A stretch of 64,000 nucleotides of DNA from JAQBZY01 sp038117205 (lineage in GTDB: Bacteria > Pseudomonadota > Alphaproteobacteria > Rhodospirillales > Casp-alpha2), in assembly GCA_038117205.1 (NCBI GenBank), contig JAYOFL010000006.1:20025-84024 (forward strand). Reading direction: 5' to 3'. The notes under the pieces are model-generated. The model ran no database searches and was not told the DNA's origin. It was given only the letters and a program-made list of their open reading frames with translations. The position numbers were made by a program, and so were the translations under genes. Shown here piece after piece: positions 1 through 8,268 of the stretch (position 1 is the stretch's first letter; every line of letters starts with the position of its first letter).

Positions 1-135
1 GGTGCGGTCGAAAATCTTGGAATACTGGAGAGGATTGTTGAAATCAGTCGGGATGGAAACGACAGAAAAGGCAGAGTTAGTCGTTGGTTCAAAGAATCAG
101 CGGCTCTATTTGCTGGCATTTGCAGCCCGGCATGA
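1..135 (+). CDS. possible C-terminal fragment of an unidentified protein, cut by the window edge
   Basis: The first frame is open from base 1 to a TGA at 133-135, giving 44 residues ending in FKESAALFAGICSPA. The composition looks protein-like, but there is no start codon in view and I recognise no family. Base composition is visibly more AT-rich than the rest of the window. The next 130 bases (136-266) hold no gene I can support, and no clear terminator for the leftward dehydrogenase operon. It may be chance in a non-coding stretch. Confidence 0.3.
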   Translation, partial: GAVENLGILERIVEISRDGNDRKGRVSRWFKESAALFAGICSPA

Positions 136-266
136 ACGAGCTTTGGAATTTTAGAATAAAATTCGAACTATCGACGGGGGCCAGCAGCTGGAACTGCTTT
201 AGGCAATTTCCCGGTTGAGATTTACAGTAACAATTCTCGATAAATTCAGTCGAACAAACCTCTCCT

Positions 267-2003
267 TCACACCGCGTCGTCGTTGATCAGGGTTTCGCCG
301 GGCTTCACGCGGGTGAACTGCACCGGGTCGGTGCCGACGTTGATGTCGTCGCCCCGCATGGTGACGACGGTGAAGCGCGAATTCTCCAAATCGCGGACGT
401 CCGGGAAGTCGCTCCGGAAGTGGGCGCCGCGGCTGTCTTCGCGCGCCGTCGCGGCGGCGACCACCGAGCGCGACACCAGGATCAGGTTCTTCAAATTCAG
501 CCAGTCGTGCCACGTCAGGTTATAGGCGAGGTTGCTGTCGGCGATGCCGACCGTGTCCAATTGCCGGTCCAGATCGCCGAGCATGGCTTCGGCGCGCTTC
601 AGGCTGGCGGCGTCGCGGATGATGCCGGCGTCGTCCCACATGTTGTCCCAGAGGATCGTGCGCACTTCGTCGATGTTGCCGGCGGGCCGCTCCAGCGGCG
701 TCCGCGAAAGGGCGACGGTTTCCTCGATCACCCGCTCGTCCGGTTCCGCCATTGCCGCGCCCGGCTTGACGGCCGCGCCCATGCTGTCGCCGGCGATGCC
801 GCCGAAGACGGTCGAGTTGGCGACGCCGTTGCCGCCGAGCCGGTTGGCGCCGTGCACGCCGCCGGTGTCCTCGCCGGCGGCATAGAGGCCGTCGAGGCCG
901 GTCCGGCAGTCGACGTCGAATTCGACGCCGCCCATCATGTAGTGCGCCGTCGGCACCACCTCGACGAGGCCGCCGGCCAGATCGAAGCCGCAGTCGGCGC
1001 AGCGTTCCACCATGCCCTTGAAGTTCTTCCGGACCATCGCCTGGTCGAGGTGCCGCATGGTGATGTAGAGGCCGCCGTTCGGCGCCGTCTTGCCGGTCTT
1101 CATCTCCTGGAACATGGCACGGCTGACGATGTCGCGGGTCGCCCGCTCGTTCCGTTCGTCGTACTTGTGCATGAAGCGCTGCTCGTCGCCGTCCAACAGA
1201 TAACCGCCGAAGCCACGCAGGCCTTCCTCGATGATGGTGCCGGTGATGCGGGTATCCTTGCCGGCGATCAGGCCGGTCGGATGGAACTGCACCATCTCCA
1301 TGTCGCGGAGCCGGAGCCCGGCGCGGAGTGACATGGCGAGGCCGTCGCAGCTCTTGTCGCCGCTCGGCGTATGATAGCGGTACATGGTCGGCCCGCCGCC
1401 GGTCGCCAGCAGCACGGCGGAGGCCTGCACGAAGCGGAAGGCGCCGGTGCGGATGTCGATCATCAGGACGCCGGAGAGACGCGAGCCGTCCTTGCTCGGC
1501 ACCAGGGCGACGGCGCGGTGGTCCTCCAGCCGCTTGATGTCGCGGGCCCAGACCTGCTCGGCCAGGCGGTTGATGATCTCGATGCCGGTCAGATCGCCCT
1601 TGTGCACGGTGCGGTCGAAGGTCTGTCCGGCGAAGGCTTTCTGGTGCACGGTGCCGTCCGGGTTGCGGTCGAAGAAACAGCCGAGCTCGTTCTCCAACTC
1701 GCGGATGCGGACCTGCGCGCCCGTCACCAGCGCCCAGGCGAGGTCCTGGTTGTTGATCCACTTGCCGCCGTCGACGGTGTCCATGAAGTGCCTTTCGACG
1801 GAATCGCCCTTGGCGATGGCGACGTTGTAGCCGCCCTGCACCATGCGGGTGCAACCGCACTTGCCGAGCAGCCCCTTGACGGCGACGGTCACTTCCAGAT
1901 CCGGGTTAGCGGCCTTGGCGTGCAACGCGCCGAACAGACCGGCGCCGCCGGAGCCGAGCACCAGGACGTCGGTCTTTCTGCGGTCGATGTCGATGGTGGG
2001 CAT
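267..2003 (-). CDS. fumarate reductase/succinate dehydrogenase-like flavoprotein subunit
   Basis: A 578-residue FAD-dependent dicarboxylate oxidoreductase of the SdhA/FrdA/aspartate oxidase superfamily. It should exchange electrons between a C4-type dicarboxylate and the iron-sulfur subunit encoded upstream. Visible are the N-terminal dinucleotide-binding loop GSGGAG (about 17-22), the substrate loop FHPTG, the active-site arginine in ERATRD, the AHYMMGG histidine and the FAD-binding end GANRLGGN. The segment that carries the covalent-FAD histidine in canonical enzymes (SHT..QGG) reads GCTRMVQGG, so that histidine is replaced by Cys51. FAD is therefore probably not attached through the usual His bond. 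It is the last gene of a leftward operon sdhB-like, two cytochrome b subunits, TSUP, flavoprotein. The direction of the reaction and the exact substrate are open. Confidence 0.85.
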   Translation of the reverse strand: MPTIDIDRRKTDVLVLGSGGAGLFGALHAKAANPDLEVTVAVKGLLGKCGCTRMVQGGYNVAIAKGDSVERHFMDTVDGGKWINNQDLAWALVTGAQVRIRELENELGCFFDRNPDGTVHQKAFAGQTFDRTVHKGDLTGIEIINRLAEQVWARDIKRLEDHRAVALVPSKDGSRLSGVLMIDIRTGAFRFVQASAVLLATGGGPTMYRYHTPSGDKSCDGLAMSLRAGLRLRDMEMVQFHPTGLIAGKDTRITGTIIEEGLRGFGGYLLDGDEQRFMHKYDERNERATRDIVSRAMFQEMKTGKTAPNGGLYITMRHLDQAMVRKNFKGMVERCADCGFDLAGGLVEVVPTAHYMMGGVEFDVDCRTGLDGLYAAGEDTGGVHGANRLGGNGVANSTVFGGIAGDSMGAAVKPGAAMAEPDERVIEETVALSRTPLERPAGNIDEVRTILWDNMWDDAGIIRDAASLKRAEAMLGDLDRQLDTVGIADSNLAYNLTWHDWLNLKNLILVSRSVVAAATAREDSRGAHFRSDFPDVRDLENSRFTVVTMRGDDINVGTDPVQFTRVKPGETLINDDAV

Positions 2004-2013
2004 GGGATCCTCC

Positions 2014-2745
2014 CTACGCCGTGGTCGCGATCAGCGCGACGCCCGAGGCCAACAGGATGCAGAGTACGAGATCGCGGAACCGCCGCTCGTCGAGACGGTG
2101 GTAGAGCGAGACGCCGACGAGCGTGCCGGCGAGCAAGGCCGGCAGGCACATCGCGAAGCGTTCCGCCGTTTCCATCGTCACGTAGCCGCCGACGGCGGCG
2201 GAGACCAGCGCCAGCGCGTGCATGGCCAGGATGAACGGCTGGAAGGTGCCGCGCTGCGTCTCCTTCGGCCAGCCGCGCAGGCCGCACCAGAGCGTCGGCA
2301 GCACGCCGGAAAGGCCGGCGACGCCGCCCAGGATGCCGCCGCCGAACCCGACCGCGCTGTCGGCGCCGCGTCCGCCGTGCGCGATGGCGGGCAGACGGCG
2401 CAGCACCAGGAACAGGACCGCGTAGCAACTGAGGAACACGCCGACCGTCAGGCGGAACGGTTCCGGTTCGACATAACCGAGCAGCCACGTGCCGACCGGC
2501 ACGCCGAGGATGCCGCCGGCGACGAACGGCCAGAGCTTCGATGTGTCGAGCCGGCCCCTCAGACGCCAGAGCGAGACGACGGAAACCACCACGCCGCACG
2601 ATACGATAAGCGGCAGCGATTGCGTCGGCGTCAGGACATGCAGCCAGAACGCATTGGCGACCAGCGCGTCGCCGAACCCGGCGGCGCCGGTGGCGAAGGC
2701 CATGGCGAAGGCGCCGGTCAAAAGCAGGGTCAATTCAAGAGACAT
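2014..2745 (-). CDS. TSUP-family (TauE/SafE) membrane exporter
   Basis: A protein of about 243 residues with some eight hydrophobic segments and the glycine-rich N-terminal motif of TSUP permeases (FATGAAGFGDALVA). These export or import small anions such as sulfite, sulfonates or organic acids. I place the start at MSLELTL (2745), which overlaps the end of the preceding cytochrome b gene by 11 bases. An upstream in-frame ATG at 2781 would add a non-family N-terminus inside that gene. The gene lies between the membrane anchor and flavoprotein genes of a dehydrogenase complex and ends 10 bases before the flavoprotein start, so it is surely co-transcribed. This suggests that the transported compound is the substrate or product of that enzyme. 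The substrate is not deducible. Confidence 0.8.
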   Translation of the reverse strand: MSLELTLLLTGAFAMAFATGAAGFGDALVANAFWLHVLTPTQSLPLIVSCGVVVSVVSLWRLRGRLDTSKLWPFVAGGILGVPVGTWLLGYVEPEPFRLTVGVFLSCYAVLFLVLRRLPAIAHGGRGADSAVGFGGGILGGVAGLSGVLPTLWCGLRGWPKETQRGTFQPFILAMHALALVSAAVGGYVTMETAERFAMCLPALLAGTLVGVSLYHRLDERRFRDLVLCILLASGVALIATTA

Positions 2746-3076
2746 TGAGGGCGAACAGCAAAGCGACTGCGACGCCGGCACCGGCGGCGAGGGCGACAGC
2801 GGTCTTGGTGTTTTCGCCGAGGCCGAGGAATTCTAGCGCCAGCAGGCGGATGCCGCCCGCCATGTGCAGCGCCAGCAGAAGCACGAGGCCGGTCTCGGCG
2901 ATTTTCAGCAGCGGCGCTTCCGACCATTTGAGGAAACCGTCCAACCGCTCGGTTTCGAGGGAGAGGGCGAGCACGAAGAAATGCGCCGGCAGGAACAGCG
3001 TCAGCAGAACGCCGGAAACCCGGTGAACGATAAACGCGGCATAGTGCGCGTGCCGGCGATGGGCGCCCTGTTTCAT
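2735..3076 (-). CDS. succinate dehydrogenase/fumarate reductase cytochrome b-type membrane subunit (second anchor)
   Basis: A 113-residue inner-membrane protein with three predicted helices. It carries HRVSG near residue 18 and LHMAGGIR near residue 70, matching the HRxSG and HxxxGxR quinone/haem motifs of SdhC/FrdC-type anchors. It should anchor the flavoprotein and iron-sulfur subunits and pass electrons to or from quinone. The start MKQGAH at 3076 overlaps the stop of the upstream anchor gene in an ATGA arrangement, which fixes the start. The two small anchors resemble each other, so naming them SdhC or SdhD is uncertain. Confidence 0.8.
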   Translation of the reverse strand: MKQGAHRRHAHYAAFIVHRVSGVLLTLFLPAHFFVLALSLETERLDGFLKWSEAPLLKIAETGLVLLLALHMAGGIRLLALEFLGLGENTKTAVALAAGAGVAVALLFALNVS

Positions 3077-3426
3077 GCGCCACCCGCCGTAAAGAGCGCG
3101 ATCACGGCGCGGAAGCCCATGACCAGGATGGCGAGCGATACGACGGCCATCACCGCGTGCGTCGCCTTGGGCGACAGGTCCGTCACCTCGTTCAGGATCG
3201 TGCGGATGCCGATCGGCGCATGCAGCGCGACGGCGAGCACAAACAGCGAATAGAAGACGAGCCAGAGGACGTTGCCGGAAACGCGGCCGACGATTTCGGC
3301 GGCGCTCAGGCCGCCGCGGACGGCGTAGATCACGGTCGCCAGATGCACGGCGACGCAGAGCGCCAGGAAGGCGCCGCTTAGGCGCTGCCAGAGCCACATC
3401 CGGGTTTCGACGCGGGGATTGCTCAC
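3073..3426 (-). CDS. succinate dehydrogenase/fumarate reductase cytochrome b-type membrane subunit (first anchor)
   Basis: A 117-residue membrane protein with three hydrophobic segments. WQRLSG lies near the N-terminus and LHAPIGIR in the second half, corresponding to the RxSG and HxxxGxR signatures of dehydrogenase membrane anchors. The histidines at the ends of the first and second helices are candidate haem ligands. It is translationally coupled to the next anchor gene (ATGA at 3076-3073) and follows the iron-sulfur subunit gene by 12 bases. Together with the second anchor it would make a two-protein type C/D membrane domain. Confidence 0.8.
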   Translation of the reverse strand: MSNPRVETRMWLWQRLSGAFLALCVAVHLATVIYAVRGGLSAAEIVGRVSGNVLWLVFYSLFVLAVALHAPIGIRTILNEVTDLSPKATHAVMAVVSLAILVMGFRAVIALFTAGGA

Positions 3427-3438
3427 GTTACGCGCCCG

Positions 3439-4167
3439 TCAGAGATCGCCCTTGAGCGCAGCCAATGCGGTGGCGCGCTTCAGGCCGGCGATGGAGCGGG
3501 TCGGGTTCAGGTGCTTCGGGCAATGCTCGACACAGCCCTGCTGCGAGTGGCAGGCGTGGCAGCCGGCGTCGCCGGCGACGGCGCGGAGCCGGTCCTTGTC
3601 GCCGCCGTCGCGGACGTCGTTGACCAGCGTCCAGGCGCGGTTGAGGGCGGCGGGACCCAGGTAGTCCTTGTTCCACTCGACGATGTCGCAGGCCGCGTAG
3701 CAGACGGCGCAGCCGATGCATTCGATGCCGATGGCGGCCTGCTTGCGCTTCGCGTCTTCCGGCAGCACGAACGCGAAATCGTCGTGGCGCGTCCTGGTCG
3801 GATGGAACTTGCCCTCGGCACGGTTCATCTTGTCGAAGAATTCCGTCATGTCGCAGGCGAGGTCCTTGACCACCGGCAGATTGCGCAAGGGCGCGATCTC
3901 GATGGCGCCGCCGTCGGCGACCTTGTCGACGTGCGTGCGGCAGGTCCAGCGCGGCCGGCCGTTGACGGTCATGCCGCACGATCCGCACATGCCGACGCGG
4001 CACGCGAAGCGGTAGCTGAGCGTCGGGTCGATGTTGCGCTGGATGTAGGTGACGACGTCGAGCACCGTCTGCGACGGCTGACGCGGTACCTCGAAAGTCT
4101 GGAAGCGGCCCTCTTGGGCGCCACGCCAGACGGAAACCTTGAGGGTCGTGGAGGCCGGTGTGTTCAT
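3439..4167 (-). CDS. succinate dehydrogenase/fumarate reductase iron-sulfur subunit
   Basis: A 242-residue electron-transfer subunit. The N-terminal ferredoxin-like domain has the [2Fe-2S] ligands CRVGMCGSCG followed by a fourth Cys in RWTC. The C-terminal domain carries CIGCAVCYAACD and CHACHSQQGCVEHCP, the ligands for the [4Fe-4S] and [3Fe-4S] centres. It links the flavoprotein to the cytochrome b anchors. I chose the ATG at 4167 (MNTPAST), but another in-frame ATG at 4191 would add eight residues and neither has a strong Shine-Dalgarno. It is the first gene of the leftward operon, so the AT-rich stretch just upstream should hold the promoter. Confidence 0.9.
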   Translation of the reverse strand: MNTPASTTLKVSVWRGAQEGRFQTFEVPRQPSQTVLDVVTYIQRNIDPTLSYRFACRVGMCGSCGMTVNGRPRWTCRTHVDKVADGGAIEIAPLRNLPVVKDLACDMTEFFDKMNRAEGKFHPTRTRHDDFAFVLPEDAKRKQAAIGIECIGCAVCYAACDIVEWNKDYLGPAALNRAWTLVNDVRDGGDKDRLRAVAGDAGCHACHSQQGCVEHCPKHLNPTRSIAGLKRATALAALKGDL

Positions 4168-4191
4168 GGCGTCGTTTATAGCGCGCGGCAT

Positions 4192-4270
4192 TTTTCGCCG
4201 CCATCGAAAACACTAAAAATTATTTGATTTGTTTTTAAGTTACTTGAGATTTTGAAAAGAAATATTTCCC
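4192..4270 (-). promoter_or_regulatory. AT-rich upstream region of the dehydrogenase operon
   Basis: This short stretch is strikingly AT-rich (runs of A and T around 4210-4265) in a GC-rich background. It sits directly upstream of the first gene of the leftward dehydrogenase operon and downstream of the VOC gene. It is the natural place for the promoter, but no unambiguous -35/-10 pair or operator is clear by eye. Confidence 0.45.
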
Positions 4271-5137
4271 CTACGCCGTAACGCCGATCACCGCGCCCAA
4301 TGCCGTCGCCGGTGCCAGCCAGGGACCGTCCGGACCGTCCGCGACGTCGATGCCGCGTTCGCGCCACATGCTCGCGACGGCGCCGGGATCGGCGACCGAG
4401 ACGACGAAGCCGGCGAAGGCCGCCGACCGGCCTGCGAAGGCGGCGGCGGCGCCGGGGAAGCGTCTGTCCAGATGTTCCGGCGTCAGCGCCGTCAGCCGGC
4501 CGCGCGGCGTTTCGATGCAGACTTCGCCGGGACCGCATTCGCGCGCCGGCATGCCGGCCAGCACGCTCATGAAGCCCGCTGCCGCCAGTGGGTCGTCGGC
4601 GACCAGCAGAACCTCGGCGACGGCGCGTGCGCCGTTTGCGTGCGCCTGATACTCGGGTTTCGAGAACAGTTCCGGCTTCCACTGCCGGCAGGTGAAGAAG
4701 GCCATGTCCGGCATCTTCGGGTCGGTCGCGAAGGTGAGCGAAAAGCCGACCGTGACCTCGCCGCCGCCCGGAAGCTTCGATTGCCTGGAAAACGTGAACG
4801 GGTCGTGCACGCGGAGCCCGCCGTCGAGAAAGGCCTTGCGGTCCGCATCCTCGTCCCTGCTTTCCAGCACCAGCATGGACATGCCTTCTCGGGCTTCCAG
4901 GAAGTCCCGGTTGAAGGCCGGAAAGCTGAAGGCGGTGTCCGTGGCCTCGAAGATTTGCGCCGGCCGCTCCGCCGACAGCAGTTCCAGAAAGCAGCCCTGC
5001 ATCTGCACCAGCCGGTTGTCGGTGCCGAACGGATGGTTGGCGCGCGGCGTCAGCGTGAAGCCGATGCTTTCGTAGAATTCCGCCGCCTTTTCGAGATTTC
5101 GGACGGCGAGAACGAGATGATCGATCCCTCTCTGCAT
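4271..5137 (-). CDS. VOC-superfamily (glyoxalase-like) protein
   Basis: A 288-residue protein beginning MQRGIDHLVLAV, the usual first beta-strand of a vicinal oxygen chelate domain with a candidate metal-ligand His (residue 7). The length and the two-module pattern (about 1-130 and 160-288) fit the Glyoxalase-like family (PF13468 type) rather than a single-domain lyase. Members are metal-dependent lyases, isomerases or dioxygenases, or proteins of unknown role. It is transcribed leftward, ahead of the dehydrogenase operon, and divergently from the enolase-superfamily gene. The substrate is unknown. Confidence 0.7.
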   Translation of the reverse strand: MQRGIDHLVLAVRNLEKAAEFYESIGFTLTPRANHPFGTDNRLVQMQGCFLELLSAERPAQIFEATDTAFSFPAFNRDFLEAREGMSMLVLESRDEDADRKAFLDGGLRVHDPFTFSRQSKLPGGGEVTVGFSLTFATDPKMPDMAFFTCRQWKPELFSKPEYQAHANGARAVAEVLLVADDPLAAAGFMSVLAGMPARECGPGEVCIETPRGRLTALTPEHLDRRFPGAAAAFAGRSAAFAGFVVSVADPGAVASMWRERGIDVADGPDGPWLAPATALGAVIGVTA

Positions 5138-5204
5138 GACGCTCCCCCATGCCCGCGCTAAACTTCGCCAAACCTAGCGCCCGGCCGGCATGCCGGGCAA
5201 CCGG

Positions 5205-5210
5205 GGAGGA
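5205..5210 (+). promoter_or_regulatory. Shine-Dalgarno that fixes a TTG start
   Basis: GGAGGA ends five bases before the TTG at 5216. It is the strongest ribosome-binding site nearby and supports TTG as the start of the enolase-superfamily gene, since no ATG or GTG lies close by in that frame. Confidence 0.7.
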
Positions 5211-5215
5211 AGCAA

Positions 5216-6301
5216 TTGCCGTCCAGTATCGCCGAAATCCGGCTCGATCTGCTCAATCTCCCCCTGAAGGTTCCGTACAAGCTGGCCTTCGGGCCGGTCC
5301 TGGCACTCGACACCTTGATGGTGACGGCCGTCGATGGGGACGGCCGGACCGGCTGGGGCGAGGCGACGATTCTCACCGGATACACGCCGGAAACGGTCGA
5401 CGGCTGCTGGCGCGAGGCGAACGCGATCGCCGCCCGGATGACCGGCAAGGATCTGGAAGCCGCCAAGGAAACCGCGCTCGCCCGGCACGGCGAGGCGCCG
5501 TTCACCGTCACCGCCCTCGTCACGGCGCTGGAAATGCTGGCCGGGCATCCGCTGCTCGCCGCCGCCGAGCGCGCCGACGCGCCGATCCGCGTGCCGCTCC
5601 TCGCCATCCTCAACGCCTCCGACGAGGCCGGCATCGAGGCCGAGATCGCGAAGCACGTCCGGGCCGGCTACACCACCATCAAGGTGAAGGTCGGCTTCGA
5701 GTTGGAGAGCGACCTCAAACGCTGCGCCTTCATTCAGTCGTGCCTGCCGAAGGGCGTCGGCATCCGCATCGACGGCAATCAGGGGTTTTCGGAGGAAGAC
5801 GGCGTCGCCTTCGCGTCACGGATCGCGCCGGACGGCGTGGAACTCCTCGAGCAGCCCTGCCACATGGACGATTGGAACGCCTCCAAGGCCGTCGGTCACG
5901 TCACGAACGTGCCGTTGATGCTGGACGAGAGCATCTACGGCCCGCGCGAGATCGAGATGGCGGCCGAGCTCGGCACCGTTTCCTTCGTCAAACTGAAGTT
6001 GATGAAGGCCGGCAGCCTGGACGCGTTGGCGTCGGAACTGCGCCTGGTCCGCGAGCACGGCATGACGCCGGTGCTCGGCAACGGCGTCGCCGCCGATCCG
6101 GGCTGCTGGATGGAGGCTTGCGTCGCGCACGCGCTGATCGACAATGCCGGCGAGATGAACGGATTTCTGAAACCGCACGCGGCGCTGTTCGAGACGCCGA
6201 TGGCCGTCGACGCCGGCGCCATCGTCCTTCCCGGTTCCCGCCCGGTTCTCGTCGATCTCGCGCCCTATGCGCGGGAACGGCACATCCTCCGGTCGACCTG
6301 A
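5216..6301 (+). CDS. enolase-superfamily (mandelate racemase/muconate-lactonizing type) enzyme
   Basis: A 361-residue enzyme of the MR/MLE group, which abstracts a proton alpha to a carboxylate using Mg2+. Visible are the catalytic KxK (K156, K158), metal ligands D186 (RIDGNQ), E212 (LEQP) and D237 (LDES), and the second catalytic lysine region VKLKLMK (K259/K261). The lysine-lysine pattern is that of the MLE subgroup (epimerases, cycloisomerases, o-succinylbenzoate synthase). The start is TTG with a strong Shine-Dalgarno. The next gene, a TSUP permease, starts 5 bases after the stop, so enzyme and transporter probably act on the same acid. The substrate cannot be named from sequence. Confidence 0.8.
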   Translation: MPSSIAEIRLDLLNLPLKVPYKLAFGPVLALDTLMVTAVDGDGRTGWGEATILTGYTPETVDGCWREANAIAARMTGKDLEAAKETALARHGEAPFTVTALVTALEMLAGHPLLAAAERADAPIRVPLLAILNASDEAGIEAEIAKHVRAGYTTIKVKVGFELESDLKRCAFIQSCLPKGVGIRIDGNQGFSEEDGVAFASRIAPDGVELLEQPCHMDDWNASKAVGHVTNVPLMLDESIYGPREIEMAAELGTVSFVKLKLMKAGSLDALASELRLVREHGMTPVLGNGVAADPGCWMEACVAHALIDNAGEMNGFLKPHAALFETPMAVDAGAIVLPGSRPVLVDLAPYARERHILRST

Positions 6302-6306
6302 GGTCC

Positions 6307-7059
6307 ATGTTCGGGCTTTCCACGCCGGTGCTGCTCGGCCTCGCCGCGGCGATATTCCTCGGCGGCACGGTCAAGGGGATCAGCGGCGTCGGCCTGCCGG
6401 TCATCACCATGGCGATCATCGTCAACTTCATCGACCCGAAGCTCGCATTGGCGGTCATCTCCATGCCGATCCTGGTGACGAACCTCTGGCAGACGGTTCG
6501 CGCCGGCGACGTCTGGAAGCCGATCAAGCGGTTCTGGCTCATGCTCGTCGTTCTGGCCGGCGGCATGTGGGTCGGCGCCCGGATCGTCGCGACGGTCGAC
6601 AGCGACATCGTTTTCGCCGTCGTCGGTTTCACCGTCATTGTTTTCACGGCGTCGAATGTTTGGACGCCGCCGTCGTGGAAATTGGGACCGACGGCGGAAC
6701 GCATCCTCGGCCCGTTCATCGGCGTCGTCAGCGGCGTCATGGGCGGCATGACGTCGGTCTGGGGACCACCCCTGATGATGTATGTCTACATGCTCAGGCT
6801 GACCAAGGACGAGTGGGTGCAGACCTTCGGTGCGCTGTACCTCTGCGGCGCGGTGCCGCTCACCGTCTTCTATTGGCAGAGCGGCATTCTTAATTCCGAA
6901 AATATCTGGCTCTCCGTCGCCGCCTGCGTGCCGGTCATGATCGGCATCCGGGCTGGCGAGCGGATCCGGAAGTGGATCGACGAGGACCTGTTCCGGAAAC
7001 TCTTGCTGTTGGGATTGTTCCTCGCCGGATTGAACCTGCTCCGCCGCGCCTTCTTTTAG
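6307..7059 (+). CDS. TSUP-family (TauE/SafE) membrane permease
   Basis: A 250-residue polytopic protein with about eight hydrophobic helices. The duplicated TSUP motif shows as GTVKGISGVGLPVITM near the N-terminus and GVVSGVMGGMTSVWGPPLMM in the middle. It would move a small organic or sulfur-containing anion across the inner membrane. The ATG follows the stop of the enolase-superfamily gene by 5 bases, and the CoA-transferase gene follows 10 bases later, so the three form one rightward operon. It is the second TSUP gene in 5 kb. Confidence 0.8.
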   Translation: MFGLSTPVLLGLAAAIFLGGTVKGISGVGLPVITMAIIVNFIDPKLALAVISMPILVTNLWQTVRAGDVWKPIKRFWLMLVVLAGGMWVGARIVATVDSDIVFAVVGFTVIVFTASNVWTPPSWKLGPTAERILGPFIGVVSGVMGGMTSVWGPPLMMYVYMLRLTKDEWVQTFGALYLCGAVPLTVFYWQSGILNSENIWLSVAACVPVMIGIRAGERIRKWIDEDLFRKLLLLGLFLAGLNLLRRAFF

Positions 7060-7069
7060 GAAAAGCGAC

Positions 7070-8242
7070 ATGACCGAACCCGAACAGCCGGAAAATCTGC
7101 CGCTCTGCGGTATACGCGTGGCCGAATTCTGCCAGGTGGCGGCGGGGCCCTTCGCCGGATTGCTGCTCGCCGACATGGGCGCCGACGTGATCAAGGTGGA
7201 AAGCCCCGGCGGTGACAGCATGCGCGCCTGGCCACCGATCACGGAGGGCTACTCGGAAAACTTCGCCTCCATCAACCGCAACAAGCGGTCCGTCGTCTTC
7301 GATCTGAAGTCGGACGGCGGACTCGCCGCCGCCCGCGCACTCGCATTGTCGTCGGACGTGGTCTTGGAAAACTTCCGGCCGGGCGTGATGGCGAAACTGG
7401 GTCTCGGCTACGAAGCCCTGGCGGCGGAAAAGCCGTCGCTCGTCTACGGGTCGGTCTCGGCGTTCGGCCAGACCGGACCCAGGTCGCGGGAAGGGGGCTT
7501 TGACGTCACCGTGCAGGCGATCTCGGGCCTCATGAGCGTCACCGGCGAACCCGGCGGCGCGCCCGTCAAATGCGGCGTGCCGGTTTCCGACTTCTGCGCC
7601 GGCCTCTATGCCGCCTACGGCGTACTGGCCGCCCTGATGGACGTCCGCGCCGGGCGGCCGGGCCGGCACGTCGACGTTTCCATGATGGGCGCGACCCTCG
7701 GCATCGCCGCCCTGCAGACGAGCGAATTCTTCGGCACCGGCCGGGAACCGGTGAAGCTCGGTTCGGCGCATCCCCGGAACGCCCCCTACCAGGCCTTCCG
7801 CGCCAGGGACGATCACTTCGTCATGGCGGCCGGCAACGACAAGCTCTGGAAGAGCGTCACGGAAATTGTCGGCCTGCCGGAACTGTTCGGCGATCCGCGA
7901 TTCGCGACGACCGCCGACCGGGCCCGGAATCAGGTCGCCCTCAAGGAAATCCTGGAAGCGCGGTTCGCCGCCCGCCCGGCCGCCGAATGGATCGCTGCAT
8001 TCAACGCCGCCGGCGTGCCGTCGACGCCGATCAACGGCTACGGCGCCGCGCTCGACGACCCGCAAACCGCCGCCCTCGGCCTCGTTCAACCGTTGGAACT
8101 GCCGAACGGCGTCGAAACGAAAACCGTCGTCAATCCGGCGATCATCGGCGGAACGGTGTTCGGTGTCAGGCGCCGCCCGCCGGCGCTCGGCGAGCACACC
8201 GAGGAAATTCTTGCGGAGTTGGGAATAGCGAGCGCATCCTAG
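7070..8242 (+). CDS. family III (CaiB/BaiF) CoA-transferase
   Basis: A 390-residue CoA-transferase of the formyl-CoA transferase/CaiB type, which moves CoA between carboxylic acids through an aspartyl-CoA thioester. The N-terminal hallmark ADMGADVIKVE is present and the catalytic aspartate is Asp174 in VSDFCAG. Length is normal for the family. It is the third gene of an operon with an MR/MLE enzyme and a TSUP permease, which suggests that the acid handled by the first enzyme is activated here as a CoA ester. Donor and acceptor acids are not deducible. Confidence 0.85.
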   Translation: MTEPEQPENLPLCGIRVAEFCQVAAGPFAGLLLADMGADVIKVESPGGDSMRAWPPITEGYSENFASINRNKRSVVFDLKSDGGLAAARALALSSDVVLENFRPGVMAKLGLGYEALAAEKPSLVYGSVSAFGQTGPRSREGGFDVTVQAISGLMSVTGEPGGAPVKCGVPVSDFCAGLYAAYGVLAALMDVRAGRPGRHVDVSMMGATLGIAALQTSEFFGTGREPVKLGSAHPRNAPYQAFRARDDHFVMAAGNDKLWKSVTEIVGLPELFGDPRFATTADRARNQVALKEILEARFAARPAAEWIAAFNAAGVPSTPINGYGAALDDPQTAALGLVQPLELPNGVETKTVVNPAIIGGTVFGVRRRPPALGEHTEEILAELGIASAS

Positions 8243-8268
8243 AACCGCTTTAAGATCTGTCTCCAGGG

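Noticed and set aside
5216..6301. Methylaspartate ammonia-lyase as partner of the glutamate mutase
   Set aside because: It is in the enolase superfamily, but the KxK plus second-lysine pattern is of the MLE subgroup, and it lies in a different operon on the other strand.
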